The notes under the pieces were generated by a model that was not told where the DNA came from, did no database searches, and was given only the letters and a program-made list of their open reading frames with translations. 64,000 nucleotides of DNA from CAZFHA01 sp964518595 (GTDB taxonomy: Bacteria > Bacillota > Clostridia > Saccharofermentanales > Saccharofermentanaceae), in the NCBI GenBank assembly GCA_964518595.1, contig CAZFHA010000001.1:310001-374000 (forward strand), read 5' to 3'. Each line of letters starts with the position of its first letter. Position 1 is the stretch's first letter. A program made the translations under genes and the position numbers. Shown here piece by piece: positions 7,413 to 16,748 of this stretch.

Positions 7413-8669
7413 TCAAAATATTTCCTTTACCAAAGCCACAAACTTCTGCATGTGCTCCGGCGTATGGTCACAGGTGCGGATATCCTTAAGAATGATCTCT
7501 AAAACACAATTAGTGGTTAAGCTTTTCACCTTTTCTAATTCCTTACGCATAACCGCTTCATCAAAGCCACAGCAAATGCGTGCCGGATTAGGCTTCCAAG
7601 AAAAAATATAGTGATCCGAAAGCTTCTCCGCGGCCTCGGCAACATCTGACCAAGGGCTAACACTGACCCGTCGTAAATTAGGCAAATGCTTAAAAATCAT
7701 ATCGTACTTATTATCAAGAGGCTCACAGCAACCATAACAAGCCATCCCAAAAAGCGACAAGCCTTTTTTCTGATTCACCACCGCGAAGCGTTCAAACATT
7801 TCCGGCGAAACGTCGCTAAATTCCTGGGCATCGGCAAAGCCCCACATGTCTTTTAATTTGACCTGTTTATCGGGAATAGGAGCGCTGTTAGTATAGCCAA
7901 GGCTACCCGATCCTGTATAGATATTAATTCGATTATCAAAAAGCAAGTGCTTCTCTTCCATACGTAGTAACAACCGGGTTTTGGACTCCGCCATATGTCG
8001 AATTACGGCTTCTATCAGTTCATCTTGATCGTAAAGATCATATAGAAGATTGGATAGCCCGCGTAAATGCACCAATTCGATAAGATGACTCTGTACCAGC
8101 ACACTGTAGGGCAGTTGAAAAGCAATAGCAATAATACCATCTACTGCCTCTTCATACTTTAGGCGTAACCGCTCCCACTGCTTTTCATTCGGCAAGAAAT
8201 CAACTTCGTGTTGCAAAATAGTCTCAAAATCCTCAGCACTCTGGATGTAATTCTCCAACGCGTATGCGCCTTGCCCCGAGGTACGGTTCTCCACAGGAAT
8301 CCCCCAAGCGTGGGTTTGATCTTTTGATCCATACATATAGCCGGTATAATCCCCAGGAATATTAAAGTAAAGCACTGGCTCAAAGACAAAATCATCATGA
8401 AAATGCTCGTGATGGTATAGATAACGACGGAGACGCACTTCCAGTTCTCGCAGATCCTCATCCTCACAAACCAAAGCATCTTCACCTAAGAGCTCTACCC
8501 AACCGCCGTCATCATCAGGACATACCCAAAGTAGCGGCTTACTTTGACGTACCAATTCATTATGGTCTGCCCACCGCTGCCGCCGAGTATTGTTAGCCGG
8601 TTCTGCCGAAATTACCTTTAATTGTTTGGCTAGATCACGAATCACTTCTAGCTGTTTTTGATACTCCAT
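7413..8669 (-). CDS. URO-D superfamily protein, divergent Cys-rich type
   Basis: 418 residues, longer than the neighbouring URO-D proteins, with an N-terminal extension of about 60 residues. The C-terminal half is a TIM-barrel-like region with VSVSPWSDVAEAAEKL and FSWKPNP strands. Instead of the HxCG motif it has ACYGCCEPLDN (about residues 306-316), so Cys rather than His may ligate metal. The URO-D superfamily includes uroporphyrinogen decarboxylase and the corrinoid methyltransferases MtaA, MtbA and CmuA. This protein lacks the decarboxylase signature, and a methyl-transfer role is inference. It is the last gene of the minus-strand glycosidase run, separated from the previous gene by a hairpin at 8712-8759 that may lower its transcription. 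Confidence 0.72.
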   Translation of the reverse strand: MEYQKQLEVIRDLAKQLKVISAEPANNTRRQRWADHNELVRQSKPLLWVCPDDDGGWVELLGEDALVCEDEDLRELEVRLRRYLYHHEHFHDDFVFEPVLYFNIPGDYTGYMYGSKDQTHAWGIPVENRTSGQGAYALENYIQSAEDFETILQHEVDFLPNEKQWERLRLKYEEAVDGIIAIAFQLPYSVLVQSHLIELVHLRGLSNLLYDLYDQDELIEAVIRHMAESKTRLLLRMEEKHLLFDNRINIYTGSGSLGYTNSAPIPDKQVKLKDMWGFADAQEFSDVSPEMFERFAVVNQKKGLSLFGMACYGCCEPLDNKYDMIFKHLPNLRRVSVSPWSDVAEAAEKLSDHYIFSWKPNPARICCGFDEAVMRKELEKVKSLTTNCVLEIILKDIRTCDHTPEHMQKFVALVKEIF

Positions 8670-8711
8670 AGCTGATACCTCCCACTAGCACAAAATAGAT
8701 TTGCTAAAAAT

Positions 8712-8759
8712 CTAGCTGCTCTATTTTTCAATTCTTTTTAGAAAAACAGAACAGCTTAG
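8712..8759 (-). terminator. Intercistronic hairpin / possible attenuator
   Basis: CTAGCTGCTCTATTTTTC (8712-8729) pairs, with a few mismatches, with the segment at 8741-8759 that begins GAAAAACAG and ends GCTTAG. Read on the minus strand, the stem is followed by ATTTTTAG. It lies between two co-directional URO-D genes and could terminate part of the transcript. Confidence 0.5.
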
Positions 8760-8767
8760 AACTATTA

Positions 8768-9865
8768 TCAGTACTGGTATGCTTTTGCGGCCTGGGCAAA
8801 ATGTTTAATGTTCTCCGGTGGTGCTTCAAAGAAGTGATCGCTGGCAGACATAATGTAGCCACCGTCCTGACCGTAGAGGCGAAAGAGTCTGGCAACTTCC
8901 TTTTCAATTTGCTCTTTCGTACCTTTTTCAAGAATGTTGAACTGATCCATTCCACCAATAATGGCTTGAACCGGGTGAATTGTCTGATAGAGAGCCGTAG
9001 CTTGTTCGTCAGTTTCGATGTCACCACCCACCCCGGTAGGCGAAAAGGTTTCCGAGATATCAGCTTTGTTTTGAATTAACAAATGGCCAATTTTGGTCAT
9101 TCCACCACAAGTATGGTAGACACTCTTCTTCCCAATACCTCGAATGGCCTCGTGCATCTTGCTATCGTAGGGCAGACAAAATTCTTCATGAATAGCTGGA
9201 GAAATAACTGTATTACTGGAAGCACCACCACCGGTTTCAACTACCTCAACAGCAGTATTGGCAATATTCTCATCAATATAAGTAAGCTTCTTGTCCAACA
9301 AAATCTTCATAAATTCATGTACCCAATCCGGGTCATCAAAGGTCGCCATAATCAAAGGTTCTACCCCAAAGAGCTCACAAGCATCCTGCCAGCAACCGCC
9401 TTGATAGCCATAAAGAAAGGTACGCAGAATACCATCATCCCCCAGTTGGTCATAAACTTTCTGGGCTCCGGCCTTGTTAAACTTAGGGATAGGGGAGAAT
9501 TGCTGATAAAGATAAATGTCTTCCGGTTCTTTAATCAAATGCTCCATCACCCACGTTGTCATGGGATTGGTACCCTTTTTCATGGTTAGAATGCCTTTGG
9601 GGGTTTCAATCTGGTAGTGAGTAATGTAGTAATCCGGCAGTTGCTCCACCTTGGTGGTAATTTTCCACTGGGACGATGGTTCCTCCACCGCCTCAAAATA
9701 GGTAATCGAGGCATCTAGGCCACAGGCTCGGTTAGCTTCAATATCGGTCATATTATTCATGTACTTTTTTAAGTGGTAAGGCTGCCACTGATGTATAGTC
9801 ACCGGTAAACGGTCTGGTTTCTGGCGATTAATGGCCAGCATCATTCTTTCTTTTGACGTCATCAT
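8768..9865 (-). CDS. URO-D superfamily methyltransferase-like protein (MtaA/CmuA type)
   Basis: 365 residues. It starts with SKERMMLAINRQKPDRLPV, the opening of MtaA-like proteins. The barrel carries the zinc-ligand motif HTCGGM after strand KSVY (about residue 250), then SETFSPTGVGGD and IIGGMD, all typical of corrinoid:coenzyme M or corrinoid:tetrahydrofolate methyltransferase relatives. AGGAGG stands 8 bp before the first of two adjacent ATGs. It lies 13 bp after the GH31 gene in one operon. The acceptor (a thiol or tetrahydrofolate) and the methyl donor are unknown; no dedicated corrinoid protein is encoded nearby. The family call is firm, the reaction is inference. Confidence 0.82.
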   Translation of the reverse strand: MMTSKERMMLAINRQKPDRLPVTIHQWQPYHLKKYMNNMTDIEANRACGLDASITYFEAVEEPSSQWKITTKVEQLPDYYITHYQIETPKGILTMKKGTNPMTTWVMEHLIKEPEDIYLYQQFSPIPKFNKAGAQKVYDQLGDDGILRTFLYGYQGGCWQDACELFGVEPLIMATFDDPDWVHEFMKILLDKKLTYIDENIANTAVEVVETGGGASSNTVISPAIHEEFCLPYDSKMHEAIRGIGKKSVYHTCGGMTKIGHLLIQNKADISETFSPTGVGGDIETDEQATALYQTIHPVQAIIGGMDQFNILEKGTKEQIEKEVARLFRLYGQDGGYIMSASDHFFEAPPENIKHFAQAAKAYQY

Positions 9866-9878
9866 AGGATCGTCCTCC

Positions 9879-11888
9879 TTAGTTCGTAGTTTTCAAAGTA
9901 AAAATTGGCATATAATCAAGTGGGCAGATTTTTTGGTACCACCTGCCACCTTCCAACAGCTCTTTAGTAAGATAGTCTTGCCAGATTCCCTGGGGCAGAT
10001 AAAACTGCCTTAGGCTATTATGACCACCGAAAACCGGCACAACTAACATAGTATCACCAAAATAATACTGATCCCATAGGGATAGCACCGCCGGATCTTC
10101 CGGATGCATCAGGTACAGGGGACGTATCATGGGCAGACCTGTTACGACCGACTTCTGAGCCATCTCCCAGATGTAAGGTCGTAGCTGCTCACGGATGTGA
10201 GCGAAATTTTTGAGGATCTCATAAGCATCTTCTCCATAGGCCCAAGGCTGGCGGGTTGTGGTACCGTGCAGGCGGCAATGGGAAGAGAAAAAGCCAAATT
10301 GCGACCATCGGACAAAAACCTCGGCCTCTACCTGTCCATAAAATCCACCCATGTCATGACTCCAAAAAGGCACGCCACAAAGGCCCAAAGATAACCCGGC
10401 TTTCAGGGTGTTAGCCATCCCTGAAAAGGATGACCGCGGATCCCCCGACCAACAAAGGGGAAAACGCTGCATACCGCTAAAACCACTTCGAGCCCAGACA
10501 AGTGCATCTTTGTCGCCTTTGACTTCTTTCGTTGCAGCAAAAACTGCCTGGTTATAGAGATAGGCGTACTGGTTACGCATTTCTGCTCCAGTCATACCGT
10601 TATAAAAAAGACTATCTAAAGGAATGTCTTCGCCAAAATCTGTCTTTAGGGCATCCACTCCCTCATGTAGTAAGGTTTTAACTTTATCTTGATACCAGAT
10701 AGTGGCCTCCGGATTTGTAAAATCGACAATCACGCATTCTGATAACAGCCCGTGCCACAAATCTGCTTGGTAAGGCTCACCCCTTTGATTCTTGATAAAG
10801 TAACCCTTTTCCCTACCCTCCAGAAACATTTCCGTCTTTATGGTTACATAGGGATTAATCCACAGGCAAATATGGTATCCCTGATCTTTCAGCCCTTTTA
10901 GCATCTCTAAATGGTGCGGATATAGGCTTTCATCCCAAACAAAATCGCACCAATGATCATCCCGTAGCCAATAGCAGTCAAAATGAAATACACCACAGGG
11001 AAAATCTTCTTGCCGAAAGCGTTGGGTGTCCTTTTCAACTTCTTCACGCGAGCTGCCTTTAAAGCTTGTGGAATACCAGAGTGAGAAGGACCACTCCGGC
11101 GGCAAAGCCGCAGGTCCAGTCAACTGACTAAACTGCCCGACAATTTTTTGGGGGGTCCCCAAGAGCAAGTAGTATTCCAGCTGCTCCCCCGGCACCTGCA
11201 TATGAAGCGAATTGGTAGAAGAATAACCCACATCGAAACGGCTCATTACATGGCTATTGATGAATAGACCATACCCCCGACTACTAAGGTAAAAAGGAAT
11301 ATTCTTATAGGCAGTATTGTCTCTACAGCCTAAAGTATCCTTATTACGAATAATAATATTCTGTCCCAAACGGTTCCACTGGGTAAAACGTTCTCCCAAT
11401 CCAAAAATTTGTTCATTCCAACCGAGCTGTGCCGCTAGGCAGGTGGCTGTTTTTTCACCCTTATCATTTAGCAGAAACCCTAGTGAGGGAATGCGAGCCT
11501 CCCCCTCACCAACGGGATCAACATCATCCGTATTTTCTTGATATACCCTTTCACCTTGAGGCGAAAAAATCGAGAACTGAAAGGGAGCCTTGGCTATACA
11601 CAACCTCCATCCAGCAAAAATAGCCTCTAACTCACCCTCTTGGTCAATTAGGTCTAAATCCTCTTCCGCAGTGAGCCCTTCCGGATTCACCGCATCCCAA
11701 GGTAAAGACATGTCTTTATCGCCTATGCGAATTCGTAAAAGGGCATTTTTCCAAAAAGAAATTGCCAAAATAAAAGATCCACCAAGGCTGTCCTCTAACA
11801 GAACCTCCAATTGGTTGCCACACCAAGAGTGGCGTAAAAACTTCTTAGCATAAACAAAAGCCTGACCTTCAAAAAAATCCTCTTTCAT
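9879..11888 (-). CDS. GH31 alpha-xylosidase (YicI-like)
   Basis: 669 residues, no signal peptide, so intracellular. The order is an N-terminal beta-sandwich, a (beta/alpha)8 barrel from about 260, and C-terminal beta domains. The nucleophile is Asp417 in LKTDFGEDIP and the acid/base is Asp483 in WSGDPRSSF; KTDFGE is the signature of the YicI alpha-xylosidase branch rather than alpha-glucosidases. Further matches are GFWSHDMGGF and SSHCRLHG. It would remove alpha-1,6-xylose from xyloglucan oligosaccharides or isoprimeverose. It sits 2 bp after the URO-D gene and 13 bp before another. Liberated xylose fits the xylulokinase and GH43 at the other end of the window. Alpha-glucosidase side activity is possible. 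Confidence 0.9.
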   Translation of the reverse strand: MKEDFFEGQAFVYAKKFLRHSWCGNQLEVLLEDSLGGSFILAISFWKNALLRIRIGDKDMSLPWDAVNPEGLTAEEDLDLIDQEGELEAIFAGWRLCIAKAPFQFSIFSPQGERVYQENTDDVDPVGEGEARIPSLGFLLNDKGEKTATCLAAQLGWNEQIFGLGERFTQWNRLGQNIIIRNKDTLGCRDNTAYKNIPFYLSSRGYGLFINSHVMSRFDVGYSSTNSLHMQVPGEQLEYYLLLGTPQKIVGQFSQLTGPAALPPEWSFSLWYSTSFKGSSREEVEKDTQRFRQEDFPCGVFHFDCYWLRDDHWCDFVWDESLYPHHLEMLKGLKDQGYHICLWINPYVTIKTEMFLEGREKGYFIKNQRGEPYQADLWHGLLSECVIVDFTNPEATIWYQDKVKTLLHEGVDALKTDFGEDIPLDSLFYNGMTGAEMRNQYAYLYNQAVFAATKEVKGDKDALVWARSGFSGMQRFPLCWSGDPRSSFSGMANTLKAGLSLGLCGVPFWSHDMGGFYGQVEAEVFVRWSQFGFFSSHCRLHGTTTRQPWAYGEDAYEILKNFAHIREQLRPYIWEMAQKSVVTGLPMIRPLYLMHPEDPAVLSLWDQYYFGDTMLVVPVFGGHNSLRQFYLPQGIWQDYLTKELLEGGRWYQKICPLDYMPIFTLKTTN

Positions 11889-11890
11889 CT

Positions 11891-12973
11891 CTATCTCTCC
11901 CGACTGTTTTGGGTTACATAAGCTAGAAGCTGTTCCCCCTCCTCCGGGGAATTAACTTCCGTATGAATATAAAGCCCAGCTGCCGATAATTGATCCACCA
12001 AAGGCTTTACGTCTTCAGGGGGTGCCATAATAACCAGAGACTTTCCCGCTCTTTGAATCTTTTGCAGTAAGGGTATAAAGTGCGCAGCAGAAGGCTGACC
12101 GGCTACATGGGTCCACTGAATCGCTTTGAGCTTTGGCAAAGATAAAAGTAGATCCAAATGCCTTTCTTGCTCAATGCCATCAAAGTGATAGACCGGGTAC
12201 TCCAGCCATTGCATCTGTTGGTTCAGTTCATTTAAAACAAACTCTTCGTACATATCCGCCGAAAACATGACTGACATATCACACTGCATATGGGTAAGTC
12301 TTCCAGGCGCTAGCAGATGCATCCAGGCATGAACCCCACCCTGATTATGCCGGGCAGATATACGGTAAAAAGCTTCATTACTATCTGTCCATATCTGATT
12401 CACTTTAGCGATCGCATGAGCCAAAGCCTCCGGCTCTTCTACCATCGCCATCAGTACCTTTTCAGAACCATACAAGTGACCAATAGCGTCCATGGTTCCC
12501 GTACTATCGGGCATACCAACAAAATACTGATCTTGAGCTCTTTGGGTTAAATAGTCGGCAATTTTCAGGTGTTGCTGCAAAGAGTCTTGAGAAAACGTCT
12601 GTTCCACATCCTTAAGACTCTTCCAGACCGGATCAAACCAGAGAGTATCATTACCCAAAGTGGGAACCGCACCCAGATAATTACAGTGGCCTGAAGTACC
12701 GTAGTTTTGAAAGACTACCGGCAAAGCATCACCACCCAAATAAGTCTGCTCCAAGCGCTGAATATTGTTATGATAAATTGTTTCCGGATCAAACCAGTAT
12801 TTCTGTAGCGCCTCCGGCTGTTGAGTCAAATCTTGAGGATTATGGAACATCGAAATATGAGCTCCGGGAAAACTCGGAGCCAGAACACAGAGACAAGCTC
12901 TATCTATAAGCTCTTGCTCCCAAAAAGCCGAAAGGCGTTTCCTAACCTGATCAATATCCGGTTTATACTTCAT
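11891..12973 (-). CDS. URO-D superfamily protein with HxD in place of HxC
   Basis: 360 residues. It starts MKYKPDIDQVRKRLSAFW and contains IDRACL, TYLGGDALP and a CDMSVMFS stretch, as in a URO-D-fold clade often labelled only as uroporphyrinogen-decarboxylase-like or trimethylamine-corrinoid-like. Where MtaA-type proteins have HxCG, this one has VYHFDG (His263, Asp265), so a Cys-ligated zinc site is not present. A paralogue with the same change is encoded at 59633-60727. It is wedged between GH38 (4 bp gap) and GH31 (2 bp gap), implying translational coupling and shared substrate chemistry. No function is established; modification of a sugar, glycoside or methyl ether is speculation. Confidence 0.75.
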   Translation of the reverse strand: MKYKPDIDQVRKRLSAFWEQELIDRACLCVLAPSFPGAHISMFHNPQDLTQQPEALQKYWFDPETIYHNNIQRLEQTYLGGDALPVVFQNYGTSGHCNYLGAVPTLGNDTLWFDPVWKSLKDVEQTFSQDSLQQHLKIADYLTQRAQDQYFVGMPDSTGTMDAIGHLYGSEKVLMAMVEEPEALAHAIAKVNQIWTDSNEAFYRISARHNQGGVHAWMHLLAPGRLTHMQCDMSVMFSADMYEEFVLNELNQQMQWLEYPVYHFDGIEQERHLDLLLSLPKLKAIQWTHVAGQPSAAHFIPLLQKIQRAGKSLVIMAPPEDVKPLVDQLSAAGLYIHTEVNSPEEGEQLLAYVTQNSRER

Positions 12974-12977
12974 CTTG

Positions 12978-15641
12978 TCACTCCAATCGTAAAGTTACAA
13001 TCTCCGCAGGTTGAATCATACAAGTAATTGTTCTTTCAATAATTGGCAAGGTCTCTTTGGCATCCTCTTTCAGATCAGCCTTAAAAGCCTTTTGAATTTG
13101 AGAAGGTAAAGTCAAAGTAATCTCCGTAGGAGTCTGTACCAGACTAAAAAGCCGTAGCACGATACCCCGTCCATCTTCCGCCGCCTTTAAGGTGGACAAT
13201 CTTATGCCCTCTGGCAGTTTTGACAGGCTACTTAAGGCCATATCCCCAAGCAAAACCGAGTTCTCTTCACGGCTCTGATAGACACTCACTGGGTGAACAC
13301 GCTTCTCCAAAATTCCATAACCTTTTTCCCAGCCTTGATCGTGATAAAGCACACTAAAATCAAACTGGTGCTTACCAAGGCACTGAGCCTCAGGAGTAAA
13401 TACAGACCAGCCACCATTTCCCTTACGGCTTAAGAGATCCGTTCGTGATAGCCAACCAACAGCCCGTAGCAAGGTAATCTTTAAATAAGACTGCCCTGCT
13501 CTGTTTTGACCCTCATACTCCGTCAATCCCTGACTATAAAGGCTTACGCCCTTACCCTGCTCAGAAATATTAGCAAAGCCATGAGTCGGATGCGTATCTT
13601 GAGGATATTCCATCCAGACAGGAGGAACCCTTTGGGAGATAGGTCGCTCCGTCACGGCAAAAGTATTAAAAGATCTTGTCATCTGAGACAATATTCCCGC
13701 CGGGAACTCCACGGAAAGACGGTGATCTTGGGCCTGATTATCAAAATCAACCGTAAAATCTAATCTTTCAACCCCAGCGGTCAAACAAAGGCTAATTGTC
13801 ACCGGACAGGCCACTAATTCTTGACTACGTCTTTGACGATCAGCAGTTAGGGATTTGGGCAAATTAAACTTGCCACGTACCACGAGTTCTTGTTGAAAGC
13901 CATTTCCACGAGCATCAATTTTTTCTGGTCTAAATACAAAAATCTGATCTTCCTCTGGCCAAGAGTAGGTATATTCATCACCGGCATCACCTGAGTCAAT
14001 CAATCGTCCCACGCCCTGCCAAGTCTGGCCACTAGCTTTGTGTGTAACTACAAAGCCCTCCTGATCGTAGGCTACATGATAGAAAGCATTCTCAATGAAA
14101 TTTCCGCCCTGAAAAGATCCCTTTTGACTAGCTTTAGGAGATTTCCACACAGACAAACAATGTAGCCCATAGGTTATAGGAGGCAACAAAACTGCCACTT
14201 TTACCCGATTCACTTTATATTCTTCCGGCATAGTATGATCCTGATATTTACGGAAATATGCCTTTTGGGCACCTAAAAACAGAGTGGGGACTTCTCGCCC
14301 ATCTTCTAAGGTAATACGAATATTTTCCGGCAGTTCCGGATGCGCAATCTGGCTCTCATAATCTTCTATGATCGATTCAGAAAAATTAACCTCCTGAACC
14401 AGAACACTATCAATATCTATTTCCAATTCCATGTATTGTTCTAAAGGATCTTGGGTAGGCTCAAACAGGAAAAGCTGAGCATCGGCCTCTGGCTTCGTCT
14501 CCAGGTTAGTTCTAGCTGCGCCCAACCGTTTAAAGCTGTTTTCACTCAGAGTCTGCTGCAGATCTTCCAAGCAGGCAAAGCGTGTCATCATCTCCCGGTG
14601 CACCTCATCGGTACTACAACCGCAAATACTATCGTGAGGGTGATTTTCAAGAATCTTCTTCCACACATAGTGCGAATAGGGCAATGGATTATATCCGGTT
14701 CCTTGAAGCACCTCAAAGGCTAACATGGGAGCCCAATAACGCTCCATCTGCTTCTGAACCAAATGATTATGCTGCTTTAAATACATCCGGGTAGACAAAG
14801 TTCCGCCCAATACCATGGAACGCTCCCCCGAGCGCAGTTCTCCATGAAAGGTTTCCAATTCCGGCAGTTTGGCTTTAACTTCATTGACAAAGCTCTCAAG
14901 GGTTGAGAATTCAATCTTATGGGTTGTGCTTTTTTGGTTGTATCGCTTAATAATTTCAGCAATATCAGATTGGCCCGTGATATGGTCAGAACCATTCATC
15001 AACAAAACTGTCGCCGTGGTGTTAATAGCTCCCAAACGCTCCAGCATCTTATCTAATCTTTCTTGCACCTTCTCGGGATCGGAATCTAAGTTGGCACTGT
15101 TTCCATAACCGCAGAGCATATGAAGGCACAAAATTCGTGACTCTTGATCTGGCCCCTGCCAAAAGAATTCACTCTGGTGCTGCTCATTAGAGGTACCACG
15201 CCAAAAGACCGCACTCTCAATGCCTAACCCAACCAGAAGCTGTGGTAGCTGAGCCGGATGTCCAAAGGAATCTGGCAGATAACCAATGTTCATGGGCGGA
15301 GCAATCTCTCTTAACATCCGCTGACCAGTCAGATAATTCTGAATATGGGCTTCGCCACTAATCAAAAGCTCATCTGGCAAAATATACCAAGGGCCACAAA
15401 TAATTTTACCTGATTCCAAAGCCTTAAATAAGCGAGCGCGATTATCAGGACGAATCTCCAAATAATCCTCTAAAACGATCGTTTGACCATCCAGCATAAA
15501 GGAAACATACTCAGGGTCTTCCTCAATAATATCTAAAAGATTGTCAATTAAGGTTATCAGTTTAACCCGAAAAGACTCACGGGTAAGATACCACTCTCGA
15601 TCCCAATGGGTATGGCAAATCATATGTCCCTTAACATTCAT
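12978..15641 (-). CDS. GH38 alpha-mannosidase
   Basis: 887 residues from the ATG at 15641 (GAATGGAG before it); the longer frame from 15800 overlaps the upstream gene and adds no conserved sequence. The zinc-binding motif HTHWDREW sits at residues 10-17 (His10, His12, Asp14 region). The nucleophile is Asp124 in GYLPDSFGHPAQ. The catalytic domain is followed by the middle helical domain and beta-sandwich domains of bacterial GH38 enzymes (the MngB and streptococcal types). No signal peptide, so it acts on imported mannosides. It is the second gene of the minus-strand operon, between two URO-D genes. The exact linkage (1,2/1,3/1,6, or mannosylglycerate) cannot be read. Confidence 0.9.
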   Translation of the reverse strand: MNVKGHMICHTHWDREWYLTRESFRVKLITLIDNLLDIIEEDPEYVSFMLDGQTIVLEDYLEIRPDNRARLFKALESGKIICGPWYILPDELLISGEAHIQNYLTGQRMLREIAPPMNIGYLPDSFGHPAQLPQLLVGLGIESAVFWRGTSNEQHQSEFFWQGPDQESRILCLHMLCGYGNSANLDSDPEKVQERLDKMLERLGAINTTATVLLMNGSDHITGQSDIAEIIKRYNQKSTTHKIEFSTLESFVNEVKAKLPELETFHGELRSGERSMVLGGTLSTRMYLKQHNHLVQKQMERYWAPMLAFEVLQGTGYNPLPYSHYVWKKILENHPHDSICGCSTDEVHREMMTRFACLEDLQQTLSENSFKRLGAARTNLETKPEADAQLFLFEPTQDPLEQYMELEIDIDSVLVQEVNFSESIIEDYESQIAHPELPENIRITLEDGREVPTLFLGAQKAYFRKYQDHTMPEEYKVNRVKVAVLLPPITYGLHCLSVWKSPKASQKGSFQGGNFIENAFYHVAYDQEGFVVTHKASGQTWQGVGRLIDSGDAGDEYTYSWPEEDQIFVFRPEKIDARGNGFQQELVVRGKFNLPKSLTADRQRRSQELVACPVTISLCLTAGVERLDFTVDFDNQAQDHRLSVEFPAGILSQMTRSFNTFAVTERPISQRVPPVWMEYPQDTHPTHGFANISEQGKGVSLYSQGLTEYEGQNRAGQSYLKITLLRAVGWLSRTDLLSRKGNGGWSVFTPEAQCLGKHQFDFSVLYHDQGWEKGYGILEKRVHPVSVYQSREENSVLLGDMALSSLSKLPEGIRLSTLKAAEDGRGIVLRLFSLVQTPTEITLTLPSQIQKAFKADLKEDAKETLPIIERTITCMIQPAEIVTLRLE

Positions 15642-15693
15642 AAAAACTCCATTCTGCCGTTCTTCTCTCGGCGCAAAGATAATTCTGAAATAA

Positions 15694-16722
15694 CTATTTG
15701 GAAGATTGGCGAATAAAATCTGCCATAGCCGTAAGATTCTCTGGGGGAATATTCGGCAACAAACATTCGTGGCTGGGAGAAAGAATATAGTTACCACCAA
15801 AGACAGCGGTTAACCGCTCTGCCTCCGCTCTCACCTCTGCCGGTGTCCCAAAGGGCAAAATCCCCTGAGCATCCATTCCGCCCATAAAAACTACAGCTTC
15901 ACCATATTTTGCTTCTAATTCTACAGCACTCATACCTGTTGCTTGTGCCTGAATCGGATGTAAAATATTAATACCCAAAGCTAAAATATCTGGCAAAACC
16001 TTGTAGATTGACCCACAAGAATGTAGAGCGGTAGGTAGGCCAAAGCGCTGGCCATTTTCAACCAATCGAGCCAAGGAAGGCAAGACAAATCGTCGAAAAC
16101 ACTCCGGTGAAATCAGCGTATCCCGCTGACAGCCAAAATCATTACCAAAGAAAAATAGATCTACTTTTCCCTGAGCCTCAGTTAAAAAACGAGTATTTGC
16201 CGCTATAAAAAAGTCCACTACTTTATTAGTTACTGCATCTACCACCTCAGGATGGGTATACATTTTGACAAAATAGTTCTCCATACCAAAAAAATCGGCC
16301 ACGATATGAAAAAATGGACACCACATTCCAGACATAACCGCTAACCCAGCCTCATGAGCCTGATGAATTTCCTGCATGCAGGATTCAAAATTCAGGTACT
16401 CTAAGCGTGGCCAGGGAAAGGCTTCTATCTCTTCTACTGATTCACAATTGGCAAAAATGCCATCCTCAGATAAAGAATGTCGAACCTGTCCCCCTAAAAC
16501 ATCAAACATCGGTCGTCCATTGGGATCAAGATAAATCTTCTTATCATCCGGCCAAACCCAATGCATGGTACTTCCCAAAGCAATTCCCAATTCCAAATTA
16601 TTTTCAACCTGAAAATACCGGAACAATTCAGCTTCGGCCTCAGGATGAGGTTGTCCATGCCAAAAACCCGGGCTTCGGCTGGTATGAGCCAATATAGATT
16701 GAAAATGATCCCGTCGATTCAC
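15694..16722 (-). CDS. URO-D superfamily methyltransferase-like protein, first gene of the glycosidase operon
   Basis: 342 residues from a GTG at 16722, selected by AAGGGGAGG 6 bp upstream; the longer frame runs through the promoter. It begins NRRDHFQSILAH. The barrel carries the zinc-type motif LHSCGSIYKVLPDIL, then INILHPIQAQATGM, VVFMGGMDAQGILP and a C-terminal YILSPSHECLLP, as in MtaA/CmuA-like proteins. It leads the operon with GH38, URO-D, GH31 and URO-D behind it, under a promoter with a LacI-type palindrome. Methyl transfer between a corrinoid and a thiol or folate is the family role; the substrate here is unknown. Confidence 0.82.
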   Translation of the reverse strand: MNRRDHFQSILAHTSRSPGFWHGQPHPEAEAELFRYFQVENNLELGIALGSTMHWVWPDDKKIYLDPNGRPMFDVLGGQVRHSLSEDGIFANCESVEEIEAFPWPRLEYLNFESCMQEIHQAHEAGLAVMSGMWCPFFHIVADFFGMENYFVKMYTHPEVVDAVTNKVVDFFIAANTRFLTEAQGKVDLFFFGNDFGCQRDTLISPECFRRFVLPSLARLVENGQRFGLPTALHSCGSIYKVLPDILALGINILHPIQAQATGMSAVELEAKYGEAVVFMGGMDAQGILPFGTPAEVRAEAERLTAVFGGNYILSPSHECLLPNIPPENLTAMADFIRQSSK

Positions 16723-16748
16723 AATAAAACCTCCCCTTAAAGCCAAAT

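Noticed and set aside
9083..9589. 168-codon open frame opposite the URO-D gene
   Set aside because: It is antisense to a well-supported gene, has no ribosome site, and its translation has no recognisable motifs.
15642..15800. N-terminal extension of the GH38 protein
   Set aside because: It overlaps the preceding URO-D gene, carries no family sequence, and a proper start with ribosome site exists at 15641.
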